DNA of 64,000 nt from Paenibacillus phoenicis (GCF_034718895.1 NZ_JAYERP010000002.1:1-64000), one strand, 5' to 3'. Shown: positions 25,434-36,307, numbered from the stretch's first letter. The notes: generated by a model not told the origin, from the letters alone. Numbers and translations are program-made.

Positions 25434-26915
25434 TCAGCAAGTGCACCCAAACTTCTCTTCCCCGTCGAAATCCGTCCGGGTCGGATAATCGTTGTCGAAG
25501 CAGGCCATGCAGAGGCCGCCCTTGTAGTCCGTCGCGTTATCCCCGCCCACCGCCTGGATCAGCCCCTGCGGGCTGAGAAACTCCAGCGAATCGGCATTGA
25601 TCTCCTTGCAGATCTCTTCCACCGATTTGTAGGAGGCGATCAGCTCACCGCGATCCGGCGTATCGATGCCGTAGAAGCAAGGGTTCTTGAACGGCGGCGA
25701 GGTGATGCGGACATGCACCTCCGTCGCGCCGGCTTCGCGCAGCAGATTGACGATCCGTCGCGAGGTCGTGCCGCGAACGATCGAATCGTCGATCATCACA
25801 ACGCGCTTGCCTTCTACAACGCGGCGCACCGCGCTCAGCTTCATCTTTACGCCTTGCTCACGCAGCTCTTGGCTTGGTTGAATGAACGTGCGGCCAGTGT
25901 ATTTATTTTTGATCAAGCCCAGCTCGTAAGGGATGCCGGTCTGCTCCGCATAGCCAATCGCGGCGGAAATACTGGAGTCCGGAACGCCGGTGACCACATC
26001 TGCGTCGACAAAAGACTCCTGCGCCATCACCTGCCCCATCCGCTTGCGGCTGGCATGCAGGTTCGAGCCGTTCATGTCGCTGTCAGGACGCGCGAAGTAA
26101 ATGTACTCCATCGCGCACAACGCCTTCCGCTCCGGCTCGGCATAACGCTCCTCGCGGAGGCCGTCCTTATCCAGCACCAGCATTTCACCGGGCTGGATTT
26201 CGCGAATCGTCTCCGCGCCAACGACCTCGAACGCGCACGTCTCGGACGAGAACAGGTACGCGTTGCCTAGCCGCCCCATCACAAGCGGGCGCAAGCCGTT
26301 CGGATCGCTGGCCACGATCAGCTTGTCGTTCGTCAGCAGCAGGAAAGCGAAGCCTCCAACCAGCTGACGAAGGGCGTCCTTTGCCGCCTCGACGAAATCC
26401 TTCGGCGAGCGGGCGATCAAGTGCGCGATCACTTCCGTATCGCTGGTCGTTTGAAAGATCGAGCCGCTTTGCTCGAGCTGGCGGCGGATTTTCGGCGCAT
26501 TCACGATGTTGCCGTTCGTTGCCACTGCCAGATCGCCGTCGCGGTATTTGAAGATCAGCGGCTGCGCGTTCGTTAGCTTGCTGTCTCCGCTCGTCGAATA
26601 GCGGACGTGGCCGATCGAACGGTCCCCGCGCAGCGAAGCCAGCTTGTCGCGGTCGAACACTTCCTTAACCAGGCCCATACCGCGGTGGTAATGAAAGTCC
26701 TCCCCATCGGTGGCGCAGATTCCCGCGCTTTCTTCCCCCCGGTGCTGCAACGCGTGCAGTCCGTAGTAGGACAGCGAGGCGGCTTCAGCATGACCAAATA
26801 CGCCAAACACGCCGCATTCCTCGCGTAACGTATCAAACGGATCCGCATGCCCCGCCCCTTCGTTATAGTAGTCTCCGGTCCAAAGTCTCTGCGCTGGTTT
26901 TATTGCATCAGACAT
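25434..26915 (-). CDS. purF: Amidophosphoribosyltransferase
   Basis: The first committed enzyme of purine synthesis, transferring glutamine amide N to PRPP. The Ntn nucleophile Cys34 follows a cleavable propeptide (DTLREE before CGVFGVFG), as in B. subtilis. The PRPP loop is [17 protein letters not shown]. Later Cys residues ([15 protein letters not shown]) fit the Bacillus 4Fe-4S form. GGGAGGATG precedes the ATG. It overlaps purL by 16 bp. Confidence 0.96.
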   Translation of the reverse strand: MSDAIKPAQRLWTGDYYNEGAGHADPFDTLREECGVFGVFGHAEAASLSYYGLHALQHRGEESAGICATDGEDFHYHRGMGLVKEVFDRDKLASLRGDRSIGHVRYSTSGDSKLTNAQPLIFKYRDGDLAVATNGNIVNAPKIRRQLEQSGSIFQTTSDTEVIAHLIARSPKDFVEAAKDALRQLVGGFAFLLLTNDKLIVASDPNGLRPLVMGRLGNAYLFSSETCAFEVVGAETIREIQPGEMLVLDKDGLREERYAEPERKALCAMEYIYFARPDSDMNGSNLHASRKRMGQVMAQESFVDADVVTGVPDSSISAAIGYAEQTGIPYELGLIKNKYTGRTFIQPSQELREQGVKMKLSAVRRVVEGKRVVMIDDSIVRGTTSRRIVNLLREAGATEVHVRITSPPFKNPCFYGIDTPDRGELIASYKSVEEICKEINADSLEFLSPQGLIQAVGGDNATDYKGGLCMACFDNDYPTRTDFDGEEKFGCTC

Positions 26916-29143
26916 GGAATGACATCCTCCCAGACGCGTTTCAGCTGTTCCACCGGCTTGCTCAGAACCTCCGTTCCGTTTACAGCAATGCTCAGTTCCG
27001 ATCCTTCCACGACCCCGATCCGCGCCGCAGGCACGCCGCGTTCCGCGAGCAGCTTCTCCAGCGCCTCCGCCTTCTCCGGCGAAGCCGACAGCAGAATCCG
27101 AGACTGCGATTCGCTGAACAGCGCAAAGTCAGGGCGCAGCTCGCTGGCGATATCAACCTTGGCGCCAATTCCGCCGCTGATGCACGATTCAGCCAACGCA
27201 ACCGCGAGGCCGCCTTCGGACAAGTCGTGCGCCGAACGCACCAGCCCGCCTTGGATCGCTTCCAGCACGGCGCCAAGCAGCTTTTTCTCCACCTCTAAAT
27301 CAAGCTGTGGCGGACGGCCTTCTACAACGCCATGTACGACCGCCTGGAATTCGCTGCCGCCGAGTTCCGCTTTCGTCTCACCCAGCAGGAACACGACATC
27401 CCCGGCCGATTTAAAGTCTTGGGTCGTAATATGATCGGTATCGTGCACCAGCCCAACCATGCCTACAACTGGCGTTGGGTAGATGGCGCCTTTGGCGTTC
27501 TCATTGTACAAGCTGACGTTCCCGCCGATAACTGGAGTGTCCAGCACGCGGCAAGCTTCCGCCATCCCATCAACTGCCCGTTCCATCTGCCAGAAAATAT
27601 CCGGTTTCTCCGGGCTGCCAAAATTCAGGTTGTCGGTGATTGCCAGAGGCTCTGCGCCGGAGCAAACGATGTTGCGCGCCGCTTCGCTGACCGCAATCCG
27701 TCCGCCCACTTCCGGATCCAGGTACACGAACCGTCCGTTGCAGTCGGTCGTCATCGCCAGCGCCTTGCGCGTGCCGTGAACGGTGACCACTGCAGCGTCC
27801 GAACCCGGACGAACCGCCGTACTCGTGCGGACCATGTAATCGTATTGGTTGTACACCCACGCTTTACTTGCGACCGAAGGCGAAGACAGCACTTTCTCCA
27901 GCGCCGCGCCCAAATCGCGAACTTCTTCGTAGCGGGTGGTGTCGACCGATTCATTTTGCACATAATAAGCAGGAACTGCCGAAGGCTTCTCATAGATTGG
28001 ACATTCGTCCACCAGCGCCTTCACCGGCATATCGCCGACCAGCTCGCCATGATGGAACAGCTTCAGACGGCCGTCGTCCGTAACTTTACCAACCTTCGCA
28101 CAGATGACGCCCCAACGCTCAAAAATCTCCCGCGCCTTCGCCTCATCCTTCGGCTCAACGACGAACAGCATCCGCTCCTGCGATTCCGACAGCATCATTT
28201 CATAAGCCGTCATGCCTTCCTCGCGTTGCGGCACCTCGTCCAGGTACAGCTCCAGACCGTTGCCGGCTTTGCTGGCCATTTCCGCGCTGGAGCAGGTCAA
28301 GCCTGCTGCACCCATGTCCTGGATCCCCAGCACGATACCGCTGTCGATCAATTCAAGACAAGCCTCCATGACGAGCTTCTCCATGAACGGGTCACCCACT
28401 TGCACCGCCGTCCGCTTCGCTTCGGATTCCTCCGTCAGCTCCTCCGAAGCAAACGTAGCGCCATGGATGCCGTCCCGGCCCGTTGGCGGCCCTACGTAAA
28501 ACACCGGATTGCCGACTCCTTTCGCAACCCCGCGTTGGATTTTGTCATGGTCGATCAGCCCGACGCACATCGCATTGACCAGCGGATTGCCTTCGTAGCT
28601 CTCGTCGAACACCACTTCCCCGCCAACCGTCGGAATGCCGATGCAGTTGCCGTAGCCCGCGATCCCGGATACGACATGCTCGAACAGATATTTCACGCGC
28701 TCGCTTTCCAGCTTGCCAAATCGCAAGGAGTTCAGCAACGCCACAGGTCTTGCCCCCATGGAAAAAATATCGCGAATAATCCCGCCCACGCCTGTTGCGG
28801 CGCCTTGATACGGCTCCACGGCCGAGGGGTGATTATGACTTTCGATTTTAAAGACAACCGCTTGGTTGTCGCCGATATCCACGATCCCGGCGCCTTCGCC
28901 TGGGCCCATCAGCACGCGCGGGCCGCTGGTTGGAAACCGCCGCAGCAGCGGCTTCGAGTTTTTGTAGGCGCAGTGCTCGGACCACATGACGCTAAACACG
29001 CCAATTTCCGTATAATTCGGCTTCCGCCCAAGGAATCCGCAAATCAGTTCGTATTCGCTGTCGGAAACGCCCATCTGTTTGTAAATTTTCTGCTCTGCAA
29101 TTTGTTCTGCACTTGGTTCCTTAGCGGACACTTGCTGACTCAT
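26900..29143 (-). CDS. purL: FGAM synthase large subunit, small-type PurL
   Basis: The ATP-dependent synthetase subunit of the PurLSQ complex. 747 residues marks the small form that needs PurS and PurQ. Motifs include [20 protein letters not shown] at the N terminus, [20 protein letters not shown], and the second-half repeat [15 protein letters not shown] with [11 protein letters not shown]. It overlaps purQ by 23 bp and purF by 16 bp, typical of tight coupling. Confidence 0.96.
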   Translation of the reverse strand: MSQQVSAKEPSAEQIAEQKIYKQMGVSDSEYELICGFLGRKPNYTEIGVFSVMWSEHCAYKNSKPLLRRFPTSGPRVLMGPGEGAGIVDIGDNQAVVFKIESHNHPSAVEPYQGAATGVGGIIRDIFSMGARPVALLNSLRFGKLESERVKYLFEHVVSGIAGYGNCIGIPTVGGEVVFDESYEGNPLVNAMCVGLIDHDKIQRGVAKGVGNPVFYVGPPTGRDGIHGATFASEELTEESEAKRTAVQVGDPFMEKLVMEACLELIDSGIVLGIQDMGAAGLTCSSAEMASKAGNGLELYLDEVPQREEGMTAYEMMLSESQERMLFVVEPKDEAKAREIFERWGVICAKVGKVTDDGRLKLFHHGELVGDMPVKALVDECPIYEKPSAVPAYYVQNESVDTTRYEEVRDLGAALEKVLSSPSVASKAWVYNQYDYMVRTSTAVRPGSDAAVVTVHGTRKALAMTTDCNGRFVYLDPEVGGRIAVSEAARNIVCSGAEPLAITDNLNFGSPEKPDIFWQMERAVDGMAEACRVLDTPVIGGNVSLYNENAKGAIYPTPVVGMVGLVHDTDHITTQDFKSAGDVVFLLGETKAELGGSEFQAVVHGVVEGRPPQLDLEVEKKLLGAVLEAIQGGLVRSAHDLSEGGLAVALAESCISGGIGAKVDIASELRPDFALFSESQSRILLSASPEKAEALEKLLAERGVPAARIGVVEGSELSIAVNGTEVLSKPVEQLKRVWEDVIPCLMQ

Positions 29144-29810
29144 GCCGATCCCTCCAAGCTTTCAAAATGGATGTAAACATCTTCTTGCCGTCCGTCGAAC
29201 CCAGCAAATCGCTGACCGCCCGCTCCGGGTGCGGCATCATGCCGACGACGTTTCCGCGTTCGTTGGAAATGCCGGCGATGTCGTCCACCGAGCCGTTCGG
29301 ATTTTGAACATACCGGAAAATAATTTGGTTATTCCGCTTCAACTGCTCCAAAGTCGCTTCATCGCAATAATAGTTGCCTTCGCCATGCGCGATTGGAATC
29401 GTAATCACTTCACCCTTCGCATAGAGCGACGTAAACGGATTTTCGTTGTTCTCCACGCGCAGCTCGGTGTCATGGCAACGGAATTTCAGCGACATGTTGC
29501 GGCGCAGCGTGCCTGGCAACAGTCCAGCTTCCGTTAGGATTTGGAATCCGTTGCAAATCCCCAGCACGTATTTACCTTCCTCCGCAGCCTTGGCCACTTC
29601 CGCCATGACCGGTGCAAAACGGGAGATCGCCCCGCACCGCAGGTAGTCGCCGTAGGAGAACCCGCCGGGAACTAGGATGCAGTCGTAAGCAGACAAATCG
29701 GTGGCCGTATGCCACACATAGTCAACCGGTTCGCCCAACGTCTCTTCCACCGCTTTATAACAGTCGATATCGCAGTTGGAACCGGGGAATACGAGTACCG
29801 CGAATTTCAT
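29121..29810 (-). CDS. purQ: FGAM synthase glutaminase subunit
   Basis: A class I glutamine amidotransferase that feeds ammonia to PurL. It opens [16 protein letters not shown]; the nucleophile Cys lies in [18 protein letters not shown], and the His/Glu pair in PHPERAV near the C terminus. [14 protein letters not shown] is the oxyanion segment. 229 residues is normal. Three bases separate it from purS. Confidence 0.96.
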   Translation of the reverse strand: MKFAVLVFPGSNCDIDCYKAVEETLGEPVDYVWHTATDLSAYDCILVPGGFSYGDYLRCGAISRFAPVMAEVAKAAEEGKYVLGICNGFQILTEAGLLPGTLRRNMSLKFRCHDTELRVENNENPFTSLYAKGEVITIPIAHGEGNYYCDEATLEQLKRNNQIIFRYVQNPNGSVDDIAGISNERGNVVGMMPHPERAVSDLLGSTDGKKMFTSILKAWRDRHESASVR

Positions 29811-29813
29811 AGT

Positions 29814-30059
29814 TTAAGCCTCCAATTCAAAGCGGTAGTCTTCTACCACCGTATTGGCCAACAGCTTCTCGCACATCGCTTTCACCCGAGCTTCCGCTTC
29901 GAAGCGATCGTTCGTGTCGAGCGTCAGCTCCATATATTTACCGATGCGGACGCTGTCCACCTCTCTGAACCCCATGGAATGGAGCGCCCCTTGAACGGCT
30001 ACCCCCTGCGGGTCAAGTACGCTTTGCTTGATCGTGACATAAACGCTCGCTTTAATCAT
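29814..30059 (-). CDS. purS: FGAM synthase subunit PurS
   Basis: An 81-residue structural subunit that bridges PurQ and PurL. KASVYVTIKQSVLDPQG and ALHSMGFREVDSVRIGK match the family. The ATG at 30059 lies after GAGGAAC; the longer frame to 30098 lacks family similarity. It is preceded by a 466-bp gap that holds a class B repeat and half of another inverted-repeat element, unusual inside a purine operon. Confidence 0.94.
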   Translation of the reverse strand: MIKASVYVTIKQSVLDPQGVAVQGALHSMGFREVDSVRIGKYMELTLDTNDRFEAEARVKAMCEKLLANTVVEDYRFELEA

Positions 30060-30236
30060 GTTCCTCGTGTTCCTCCTAAGTTTGGACTTGTGCGGCACGG
30101 CCGCTTGGTTTCTGGATGGGATGTAATAATTGCTTTTGGTTTTGCCTGGGTCAGTTCTTACTTTCTGGCTTGCCTTTCTAACTCCAATGCTTTCTTGCTC
30201 GCACGCTTGTCTTCTTGCTCCCTAGCTCCTAGCCTC

Positions 30237-30269
30237 CTGACCAAAAGGGATCATCCTCAAAAGACTGCC
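30237..30269. repeat. Half copy of the GGGATMATCC inverted-repeat family
   Basis: CTGACCAAAAGGGATCATCC followed by TCAAAA matches the right arm of the elements at 45584-45689 and 58129-58303. I found no left arm upstream. The surrounding 30060-30236 holds no gene. Confidence 0.55.
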
Positions 30270-30313
30270 AAAGGGCTTATATTCTGGTCCCTCATTCGCT
30301 AACTTTCGAATCC

Positions 30314-30498
30314 CTAACGGACCGCAGCGACGTTATTTACTCATTTCCCGGATATTTCCCCGGCTAAAGGACTTCACAGACGTTATTTGGCCCCATGCAG
30401 CAACTAACTAGGCCGCCCCGGTAAAATAAGGGCTCCTCGGTCCGTTACGTCAGTCTTCCCCATATATCTGGATCAATAAGGGCCCTGTGGTCCGTTAG
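30314..30498. repeat. Four-unit 26-nt repeat, class B, locus 2, between purC and purS
   Basis: Direct units lie at 30314-30339 and 30364-30389; inverted units at 30423-30448 and 30473-30498. Spacing is 50, 59 and 50. Cores read TAACGGACC or TAAAGGACT with inverted GGTCCGTTA. The first spacer (CATTTCCCGG...ATTTCCCC) and the centre (GGCCGCCCC) resemble locus 1. It lies inside the purine operon. Confidence 0.8.
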
Positions 30499-30525
30499 AG
30501 CGAAGGGCAATGTTGAGCACAGTCC

Positions 30526-31425
30526 CTACGCCAACTCTGCTCCAGTCAGCCGCCGGTAAATCTCACGGTACCGACGCGTCGTTGCTTCGACCACCTGCGC
30601 TGGGAGCGGGTCTGGTTGGCTCTGCTTATCCCACTCGGAACCGGCGAGATACGTACGCACCGGCTCTTTGTCCATACTGTCGATCTCGATGTCCAGCTCG
30701 TAGTTCTCTTTGGCCCAAAATCTCGACGCATCCGGCGTAAACATCTCGTCAATAACAATCAACTTGCCGTCCACCAGCCCGAATTCCAGCTTGCAGTCCG
30801 CGAGCAGGATGCCGCGTTCCTCGCAATAATCCCGGGCAAAGGCGTACATCTCCAGGCTGCGGTCCCGCAGCTGTTCAGCCAATTTTTGGCCCACTTTGTC
30901 CACCATCTCCGCAAACGAGATATCCTCGTCGTGGCCCACGTCATTTTTCGCCGCCGGCGTAAAAATCGGCTCCGCCAGCTTCGCGTTCTTACGCAGCCCT
31001 TCCGGTAGCTGGATGCCGTTGATCGCGCCGATCTTCTCATACTGCCGCCAGCCGCCGCCGGTCACATAGCCGCGCACCACGCATTCAATGTCGATGCGTT
31101 CGGCCTTGCGGGTCACCATGATCCGGTTGCGCAACGCCTCGCGATGCTCCGCCGGAATCACGTCCCCAAGCCGGTCCACGTCTGTATGGATCACGTGGTT
31201 CTCCAACAGATGCTTCGTCTTGTCAAACCAAAACGCGCTCAGCCGGTTCAGCACGTTCCCCTTGTCCGGCACCGCCGGATCCAGCACGTAATCAAATGCG
31301 GAGATGCGGTCCGTGACCACGATCAGATAATGCTCGCCAAGATCGTACAGCTCCCGGACCTTGCCTTTGTACAGCAGCGGGACCTTCACCAAATCCGCTG
31401 CGGTGGAAATTGCCGGTACCGCCAT
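30526..31425 (-). CDS. purC: SAICAR synthetase
   Basis: Ligates aspartate to CAIR with ATP. Motifs are LLYKGKVRELYDLG, VTDRISAFDYVLDP, RGYVTGGGWRQY and KLEFGLVDGKLIVIDEMFTPDASRFW (two adjoining family blocks). At 299 residues it is the longer PurC form, with a C-terminal domain ending YREIYRRLTG, rather than the roughly 240-residue Bacillus form. It lies 36 bp after purB. Confidence 0.95.
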   Translation of the reverse strand: MAVPAISTAADLVKVPLLYKGKVRELYDLGEHYLIVVTDRISAFDYVLDPAVPDKGNVLNRLSAFWFDKTKHLLENHVIHTDVDRLGDVIPAEHREALRNRIMVTRKAERIDIECVVRGYVTGGGWRQYEKIGAINGIQLPEGLRKNAKLAEPIFTPAAKNDVGHDEDISFAEMVDKVGQKLAEQLRDRSLEMYAFARDYCEERGILLADCKLEFGLVDGKLIVIDEMFTPDASRFWAKENYELDIEIDSMDKEPVRTYLAGSEWDKQSQPDPLPAQVVEATTRRYREIYRRLTGAELA

Positions 31426-31461
31426 GAAGCTTCTCCTCCCCTTATAACCGCTATCAAGCCA

Positions 31462-32760
31462 CTACTCGATTAATCCAAGCTTCCGGAAAATCGTATCGAC
31501 ATGCTTCAGATGCCAGGATGGATCAAATGCGTCTTCAATTTCTTCTTTACTTAAGACGGCGGTAATTTCCGGCGTCTCTTCAATGATGTCGCGGAATTGA
31601 CGCTGCGTTTCCCATGCCTGCATCGCGCGCGGTTGCACCGTGTCGTAAGCTTGCTCACGGCTGAAGCCTTTGTCGATCAGCTTCGTCATCACGCGGCCGG
31701 AGAACGGTACGCCATACGTGCGAGCCATGTTACGCTTCATATTTTCCGGGAACACCGTCAAGTTCTTCACGATATTGCCAAAGCGGTTCAGCATGTAGTT
31801 CAGCAGCATCGTAGCGTCTGGCAGAATCACCCGTTCAACCGAAGAGTGGGAAATGTCGCGTTCATGCCACAGCGTTACGTTTTCGTAAGCCGAAATCATA
31901 TGGCCGCGGATCACGCGGGACAAGCCGGAGATGTTCTCGCAGCCGATCGGGTTGCGTTTATGCGGCATGGCCGAGGAGCCTTTTTGCCCTTTGGCGAAGG
32001 CTTCCTCCACCTCGCGGAATTCGCTCTTCTGCAAAGCGCGGATTTCTGTGGCGAACTTGTCGAGCGACGTCGCGATCAAAGCCAAGGTCGCCATATATTC
32101 CGCGTGACGATCGCGTTGCAGCGTCTGCGTGGAAATCGGCGCCGGCGTCGTGCCCAGCTTGCGGCAGACAAATTCCTCTACAAACGGATCGATGTTCGCG
32201 TAAGTACCAACGGCACCGGAGATTTTTCCGAATTGAACATTCTCCGCTGCACGGCGGAACCGCTCCAGATTCCGTTTCATTTCCTCGTGCCAAAGCGCCA
32301 TTTTCAGACCAAACGTGGTTGGCTCAGCATGCACACCGTGGGTCCGGCCCATCATTGGGGTATCTTTATAAGCCAAGGCTTTTTCTTTCAAAATATCGAT
32401 AAAATTCAAAATATCCCGTTCCAAAATCGCATTGGCCTGCTTCAACAAATACCCCAGCGCCGTGTCTACGACGTCGGTCGAGGTCAAGCCATAATGCACC
32501 CATTTCCGTTCCGGGCCCAGGCTTTCCGAGACGGCGCGGGTAAACGCGATCACGTCATGGCGGGTTTCCTGCTCGATCTCATAGATCCGGTTGATGTCAA
32601 ACGAAGCCTTCTCGCGCAGCAGCGCGGCGTCTTCCTTCGGGATCACGCCAAGCTCGGCCCAAGCCTCGCAGGCGCACAACTCCACTTCCAGCCAGGCCTT
32701 AAATTTGTTTTCCTCCGTCCAGATCGCTCTCATTTCCGGTCTGCTGTAGCGTTCGATCAT
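31462..32760 (-). CDS. purB: Adenylosuccinate lyase
   Basis: A homotetrameric lyase acting twice in purine synthesis, releasing fumarate from SAICAR and adenylosuccinate. The signature [17 protein letters not shown] carries the flexible catalytic loop, with [14 protein letters not shown] and [15 protein letters not shown] upstream. 432 residues is normal. The start overlaps the purK stop by four bases, with GGAGGAATG before it. Confidence 0.96.
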   Translation of the reverse strand: MIERYSRPEMRAIWTEENKFKAWLEVELCACEAWAELGVIPKEDAALLREKASFDINRIYEIEQETRHDVIAFTRAVSESLGPERKWVHYGLTSTDVVDTALGYLLKQANAILERDILNFIDILKEKALAYKDTPMMGRTHGVHAEPTTFGLKMALWHEEMKRNLERFRRAAENVQFGKISGAVGTYANIDPFVEEFVCRKLGTTPAPISTQTLQRDRHAEYMATLALIATSLDKFATEIRALQKSEFREVEEAFAKGQKGSSAMPHKRNPIGCENISGLSRVIRGHMISAYENVTLWHERDISHSSVERVILPDATMLLNYMLNRFGNIVKNLTVFPENMKRNMARTYGVPFSGRVMTKLIDKGFSREQAYDTVQPRAMQAWETQRQFRDIIEETPEITAVLSKEEIEDAFDPSWHLKHVDTIFRKLGLIE

Positions 32761-33971
32761 TTACATTCATTCCTCCAAATGTTGGTTTGCTCTATCCAAC
32801 GCAGCCCGTCCTCCACGTTGCGGCAGATCAGGTTGATATGCCCCATCTTCCGTTTGGGAGCGGCTCCGTGCTTTCCATATAAGTGTACTTTGGGGATCAC
32901 CGGGAATCCAGTTTCGCCGCCGGCTTCGCCAAACCACTGGCCAGTAACAACGGCCTTGCGCACCGCCTCCAAATGCTCGCCCAGGATGTTGACCATCACG
33001 ACCGGCGTTAACAGCTCCACCGGCCCCAGCGGCAGATTGCAGATCGCCCGGACATGCTGTTCAAATTGGGAGGTCGTGCAGGCCTCCATCGTGTAATGGC
33101 CGGAGTTATGCGGTCTTGGCGCCAGCTCATTGACGAACAGCTCACCATCCTCGGTCAGGAACATCTCCACCGCCAGCAGGCCAACGGCTTCCAAGCCTTC
33201 GGCGATTCGGGCCGCAAGCCGTTCCGCCTCCCGTTGCACTTGCTCCTCCACGCGGGCCGGCACGATCGACACATGCAAAATATTGTCGACATGAATATTC
33301 TCCGCTGCCGGGAACGTCTTTATTTCTCCGCGCGGGCTGCGCGCCGCGATGACCGACAGCTCCTTAACGAACGGGACAAATTGCTCTAGCACGAGCTCCG
33401 TCCCGGCCTTACTCAACTCGGCGTAGGCCGGCGCAATTTCGTCCTCGCCGCGAATGACCCATTGACCTTTGCCGTCATATCCGCCGGTGGCCGTCTTCAG
33501 CACGGCCGGGAGGCCGAGCCGGGCCACGGCTGCGCGCAATTCCTCCTCGCTGCCGATCTCCGCGTACGGCGCGACCTTCACGCCCGCTGCTTCGATGGCT
33601 CGCTTCTCCCGCAGCCGATGCTGAGTCGTATACAGCAATCGGCTGCCTTGGGGCACGTACGACGCTTCTTCCAACAACGCGGCTACGCCAGCGTCGACGT
33701 TTTCGAACTCGTACGTGATCACATCGGCCCGCGCCGCAAGTTCACGCGCCGCGGCCTGGTCGTCGTAGCGGGCCACGATCTGCCCCGCTACTTGGCCGCA
33801 AGGCGCATCCGGCGTCGGATCCATGGCTACGAACCGGTAGCCAAGGTTGCTCCCGGCCAGCGCCATCATCCGGCCGAGCTGCCCGCCGCCGAGCACGCCG
33901 ATCGTCGCGCCCGGCGCAATCACCGGGGTGCCATTACCGCCGCCTGCTTTGCCCATCACGCCGCCGCTCAT
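32757..33971 (-). CDS. purK: N5-carboxyaminoimidazole ribonucleotide synthase
   Basis: An ATP-grasp enzyme making N5-CAIR from AIR and bicarbonate. After a Gly-rich start of about 20 residues it shows [31 protein letters not shown] and the metal-binding [15 protein letters not shown]. The N-terminal extension ([15 protein letters not shown]) is slightly unusual. It overlaps purE by four bases (ATGA). Confidence 0.95.
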   Translation of the reverse strand: MSGGVMGKAGGGNGTPVIAPGATIGVLGGGQLGRMMALAGSNLGYRFVAMDPTPDAPCGQVAGQIVARYDDQAAARELAARADVITYEFENVDAGVAALLEEASYVPQGSRLLYTTQHRLREKRAIEAAGVKVAPYAEIGSEEELRAAVARLGLPAVLKTATGGYDGKGQWVIRGEDEIAPAYAELSKAGTELVLEQFVPFVKELSVIAARSPRGEIKTFPAAENIHVDNILHVSIVPARVEEQVQREAERLAARIAEGLEAVGLLAVEMFLTEDGELFVNELAPRPHNSGHYTMEACTTSQFEQHVRAICNLPLGPVELLTPVVMVNILGEHLEAVRKAVVTGQWFGEAGGETGFPVIPKVHLYGKHGAAPKRKMGHINLICRNVEDGLRWIEQTNIWRNECK

Positions 33972-34465
33972 TCCGCCGCTCCCAACTCCGAGCCGCTCTC
34001 CAGCACCTCGGCTTTGATCCGGTCGCGGCGCTCCTGCACCCGGCGCATGACCTCGGGGTCAAATGCGCCCAGGATTTGCGCCGCCAGCAGCCCGGCGTTG
34101 ATCGCCCCGGCTTTGCCGATCGCCACCGTCGCCACCGGGATGCCGCCCGGCATCTGCACGATCGACAGCAGCGAATCGAGCCCGTTCAGCGCGGCCGACT
34201 TCACCGGCACGCCGATGACCGGCAGCGTGGTTTTGGCCGCGACCATGCCCGGCAGGTGGGCGGCTCCGCCCGCCCCCGCGATGATGACCTTCAAACCGCG
34301 GCCTGCGGCCTGCTCGGCGAATTCGAACATCAAATCCGGGGTGCGGTGCGCGGATACGACATTTTTTTCGTAAGGAATCTGCAGTTCGTCCAAAACGGCA
34401 CAGGCATGGGACATCGTCTCCCAGTCCGATTTGCTGCCCATGATTACGGCGACTTGTGCTGTCAT
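33968..34465 (-). CDS. purE: N5-CAIR mutase
   Basis: A class I PurE that rearranges N5-CAIR to [16 protein letters not shown] at the N terminus, [13 protein letters not shown] and [11 protein letters not shown] are diagnostic. 165 residues is normal. It is the first gene of the operon, with GGAGGTTGAGGC before the ATG, behind a leader of about 345 nt with PurR and guanine riboswitch control. Confidence 0.96.
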   Translation of the reverse strand: MTAQVAVIMGSKSDWETMSHACAVLDELQIPYEKNVVSAHRTPDLMFEFAEQAAGRGLKVIIAGAGGAAHLPGMVAAKTTLPVIGVPVKSAALNGLDSLLSIVQMPGGIPVATVAIGKAGAINAGLLAAQILGAFDPEVMRRVQERRDRIKAEVLESGSELGAAE

Positions 34466-34663
34466 GCCTCAACCTCCACGTTTATGTTTTCTTGTAAACC
34501 TATCTATAGAATGAGCCGAATACGGAAAAGGGCCCCGAACTTCCTGGAAACAATCGAAGATTTCCCGAAATTCGCGGACCCTGCGAAATACGATACCTGC
34601 GTGCGGGCAGCCACAGCCGCGCCGCCGGCAACGCAAAGCCCGGTGCTTACAAGCCCAGGCTCA

Positions 34664-34697
34664 TAAAAAGAAGGCTTTCCGTGCGGAGTAGCCTTAC
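34664..34697 (-). terminator. Riboswitch expression-platform terminator
   Basis: AAGGCT and AGCCTT with an inner CCG/CGG stem are followed by CTTTTT, 17 nt downstream of the aptamer. It lies 199 nt before purE, so guanine binding probably causes early termination. Confidence 0.85.
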
Positions 34698-34713
34698 CTT
34701 CATCACGTATTCG

Positions 34714-34780
34714 CTCGTAGTCCGAAAATTTACGGTTCTCGGGTAGAAACTTCCGGGCCCTATTCCCGGCATTATACGAG
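34714..34780 (-). promoter_or_regulatory. Guanine-class purine riboswitch aptamer
   Basis: All family elements can be read on the minus strand. P1 is CTCGT/ACGAG, with J1/2 ATAAT. P2 is GCCGGG/CCCGGA with loop AATAGGG, then J2/3 TTTCTACC. P3 is CCGAGAA/TTTTCGG with loop CCGTAAA. J3/1 is ACTA, where the C corresponds to C74 and predicts guanine/hypoxanthine rather than adenine binding. The loops can form the GG/CC kissing contact. Confidence 0.95.
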
Positions 34781-34817
34781 ATTATGATGTTCGGCGGCGA
34801 GCCGCCTTTCCTCTCCT

Positions 34818-34847
34818 AGTGTACCAATGGCGGACACATCATGTCAA
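34818..34847 (-). promoter_or_regulatory. purE operon promoter
   Basis: TTGACA and TACACT with an 18-bp spacer on the minus strand; transcription would begin near 34811, about 30 nt before the aptamer. Confidence 0.8.
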
Positions 34848-34850
34848 CTC

Positions 34851-34894
34851 AAATCCGAACATTAATAGAATGTAAAATCCGAATGTTCGTTTTT
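34851..34894. promoter_or_regulatory. Pair of inverted PurR boxes
   Basis: AAATCCGAACATT at 34851-34863 matches the Bacillus PurBox AWWWCCGAACWWT exactly. An inverted copy at 34882-34894 (reverse complement AAAAACGAACATT) has one mismatch. They lie directly upstream of the -35 box, separated by 18 bp, as in B. subtilis. PurR itself is not encoded in the window. Confidence 0.88.
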
Positions 34895-34913
34895 GAACAA
34901 TGTCCCTCTAACG

Positions 34914-34944
34914 CAAAAAAACCTAGCCTGGTATACAGACTAGG
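34914..34944 (-). terminator. Terminator of the glutamine two-component operon
   Basis: CCTAGTCTG pairs with CAGGCTAGG and is followed by seven T on the minus strand. It lies about 400 bp past glnL, beyond the class A repeat. Confidence 0.85.
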
Positions 34945-35006
34945 GGATCTATCGAATGCGGCTCTGATATCCACGGATGCGGCTCTGGATCTGAAATCTG
35001 CCGCAC

Positions 35007-35198
35007 TTAACTGTAAAAAGTACCTTTAATTTCGCCAATCTCCCGCATTTGAAACCAATTAGATGTAAAAGTTACTGTTAATTTGGACCAAAACTCTATA
35101 GATCCAATCAAATGATTAAAATAACAGGGGAATTTCCAGCTAAATTGACAAAATCCCGCCGATTCCCCGAAATTAACATTACTTTTTCCAGTTATTTT
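35007..35198. repeat. Four-unit 26-nt repeat, class A, locus 3
   Basis: Units lie at 35007-35032, 35059-35084, 35121-35146 and 35173-35198, with spacing 52, 62 and 52. Unit ends are TTAAC or ATAAC (unit 2 TTAGA) and TTAATTT or a variant. The first spacer contains CCCGCATTTGAA as in locus 2. It sits between glnL and its distal terminator and would be in the glnL 3' untranslated RNA. Confidence 0.75.
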
Positions 35199-35349
35199 AT
35201 CCTCCAGCCTTACGGCCGGGCGGCAACCACCGATATCAGCAGCCTCCAACGGGAAAGCGCCATCCAACTTCATCCGCTCGATATCCAGCGACACCGACAT
35301 CCAATAACAGTTGCTCCCGCTAACCAATCACCCGTTTCCAATAATCCTC

Positions 35350-36261
35350 TCATCCGCCCAACTGCTCCTGCACTTCGATAAACAGCACCTGCAGGAACTT
35401 CTTAATGTTCACTTTCCCTTTGCTGTTGCCCGGCTCGCGCCCTTCCTCGATCTCCTTCATCTTCAACCGCACATCCTCGAAGTCAAAATAGAGCGGGGCA
35501 TAATACTCAAACCGGGGATTGCCGTAATCCGTCAAGCCCAGCGAAGCCAGGTTCGTCAGCCCCGCCATCAACGCGCGGCGCAGCCGTTGCTCGATCGCCT
35601 TGACCTCCTTGGCGATGTCCTCAGGCTTCGTCTTGTACGTGGCCGCGGTTTGACGATACAACTCCTTCAGCGGCGGCAGATTGCCGCCAGCTTCGCCTCC
35701 CCGCTCCAGCAGCAACTCCATGATGGCGATCATATCGCGGCTGCCGCTTTCGCCAATCAAGCCCATATTCATCAGAATCGGTTGGATCGCCTCGCGAACC
35801 GTGCGCTTGTTCTGAGCAGCGAGCGGTGCGCTGCGCAAGTCCTCCAGCTTCTTCAGACTCGATTTGATTTCATCTAAATAATGTCCTAACGCATAGCGTT
35901 CGTTGATCTTCCGCAGCACCGTCTCCACTTCGATCCGGTTGATCGGCTTGCGGATGAAGAACTCAATCCCGCTTCGGTACGCCCGTCCAACCATATCTTG
36001 ATTTTCGATCTGGGAGATCATCACGAACCTGGAGCTGCAGCCTTGGGCGCGCAAGGAATCGATCACCTCGATTCCGTCCTGATCGGGCATCAGCAAATCC
36101 ATCAGCACGATATCCGGCGGCTCGCTTAAAATTTGCCGCACCCCCTCCGCTCCGCCGCCGGCCGTCCCCGTCACCTCGCCCAGACCGCTGTCCTCGATAA
36201 TGTGCTGCAGCATTTTTCGCGCACTGGCATCATCGTCAACGATACAAAAAGAGAGCGGCAT
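35350..36261 (-). CDS. glnL: Response regulator GlnL (YcbB-like)
   Basis: The N-terminal receiver domain (about 1-125) has acidic pocket VDDD, the phosphoacceptor in DIVLMDLLMPDQDG and the Lys in FIRKPI. The C-terminal region (about 130-303) is the YcbB-type DNA-binding domain with NMGLIGESGSRDMIAIMELL and AIEQRLRRALMAGLTNLASLG. In B. subtilis this regulator activates glutamine use with GlnK. Its gene follows the glnK-like kinase by 46 bp. Confidence 0.88.
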   Translation of the reverse strand: MPLSFCIVDDDASARKMLQHIIEDSGLGEVTGTAGGGAEGVRQILSEPPDIVLMDLLMPDQDGIEVIDSLRAQGCSSRFVMISQIENQDMVGRAYRSGIEFFIRKPINRIEVETVLRKINERYALGHYLDEIKSSLKKLEDLRSAPLAAQNKRTVREAIQPILMNMGLIGESGSRDMIAIMELLLERGGEAGGNLPPLKELYRQTAATYKTKPEDIAKEVKAIEQRLRRALMAGLTNLASLGLTDYGNPRFEYYAPLYFDFEDVRLKMKEIEEGREPGNSKGKVNIKKFLQVLFIEVQEQLGG

Positions 36262-36307
36262 CGGATAACCTCCTCACACTTTGGGTTAGTAGCGGTTTGC
36301 CAAGGCT

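Noticed and set aside
27332..29176. 614-codon open frame antisense to purL
   Set aside because: It is a shadow of a well-conserved gene, with no domains and no start context.
31597..33096. Open frame antisense to purB and purK
   Set aside because: It spans two genes in the opposite strand without a ribosome site or recognisable motif.
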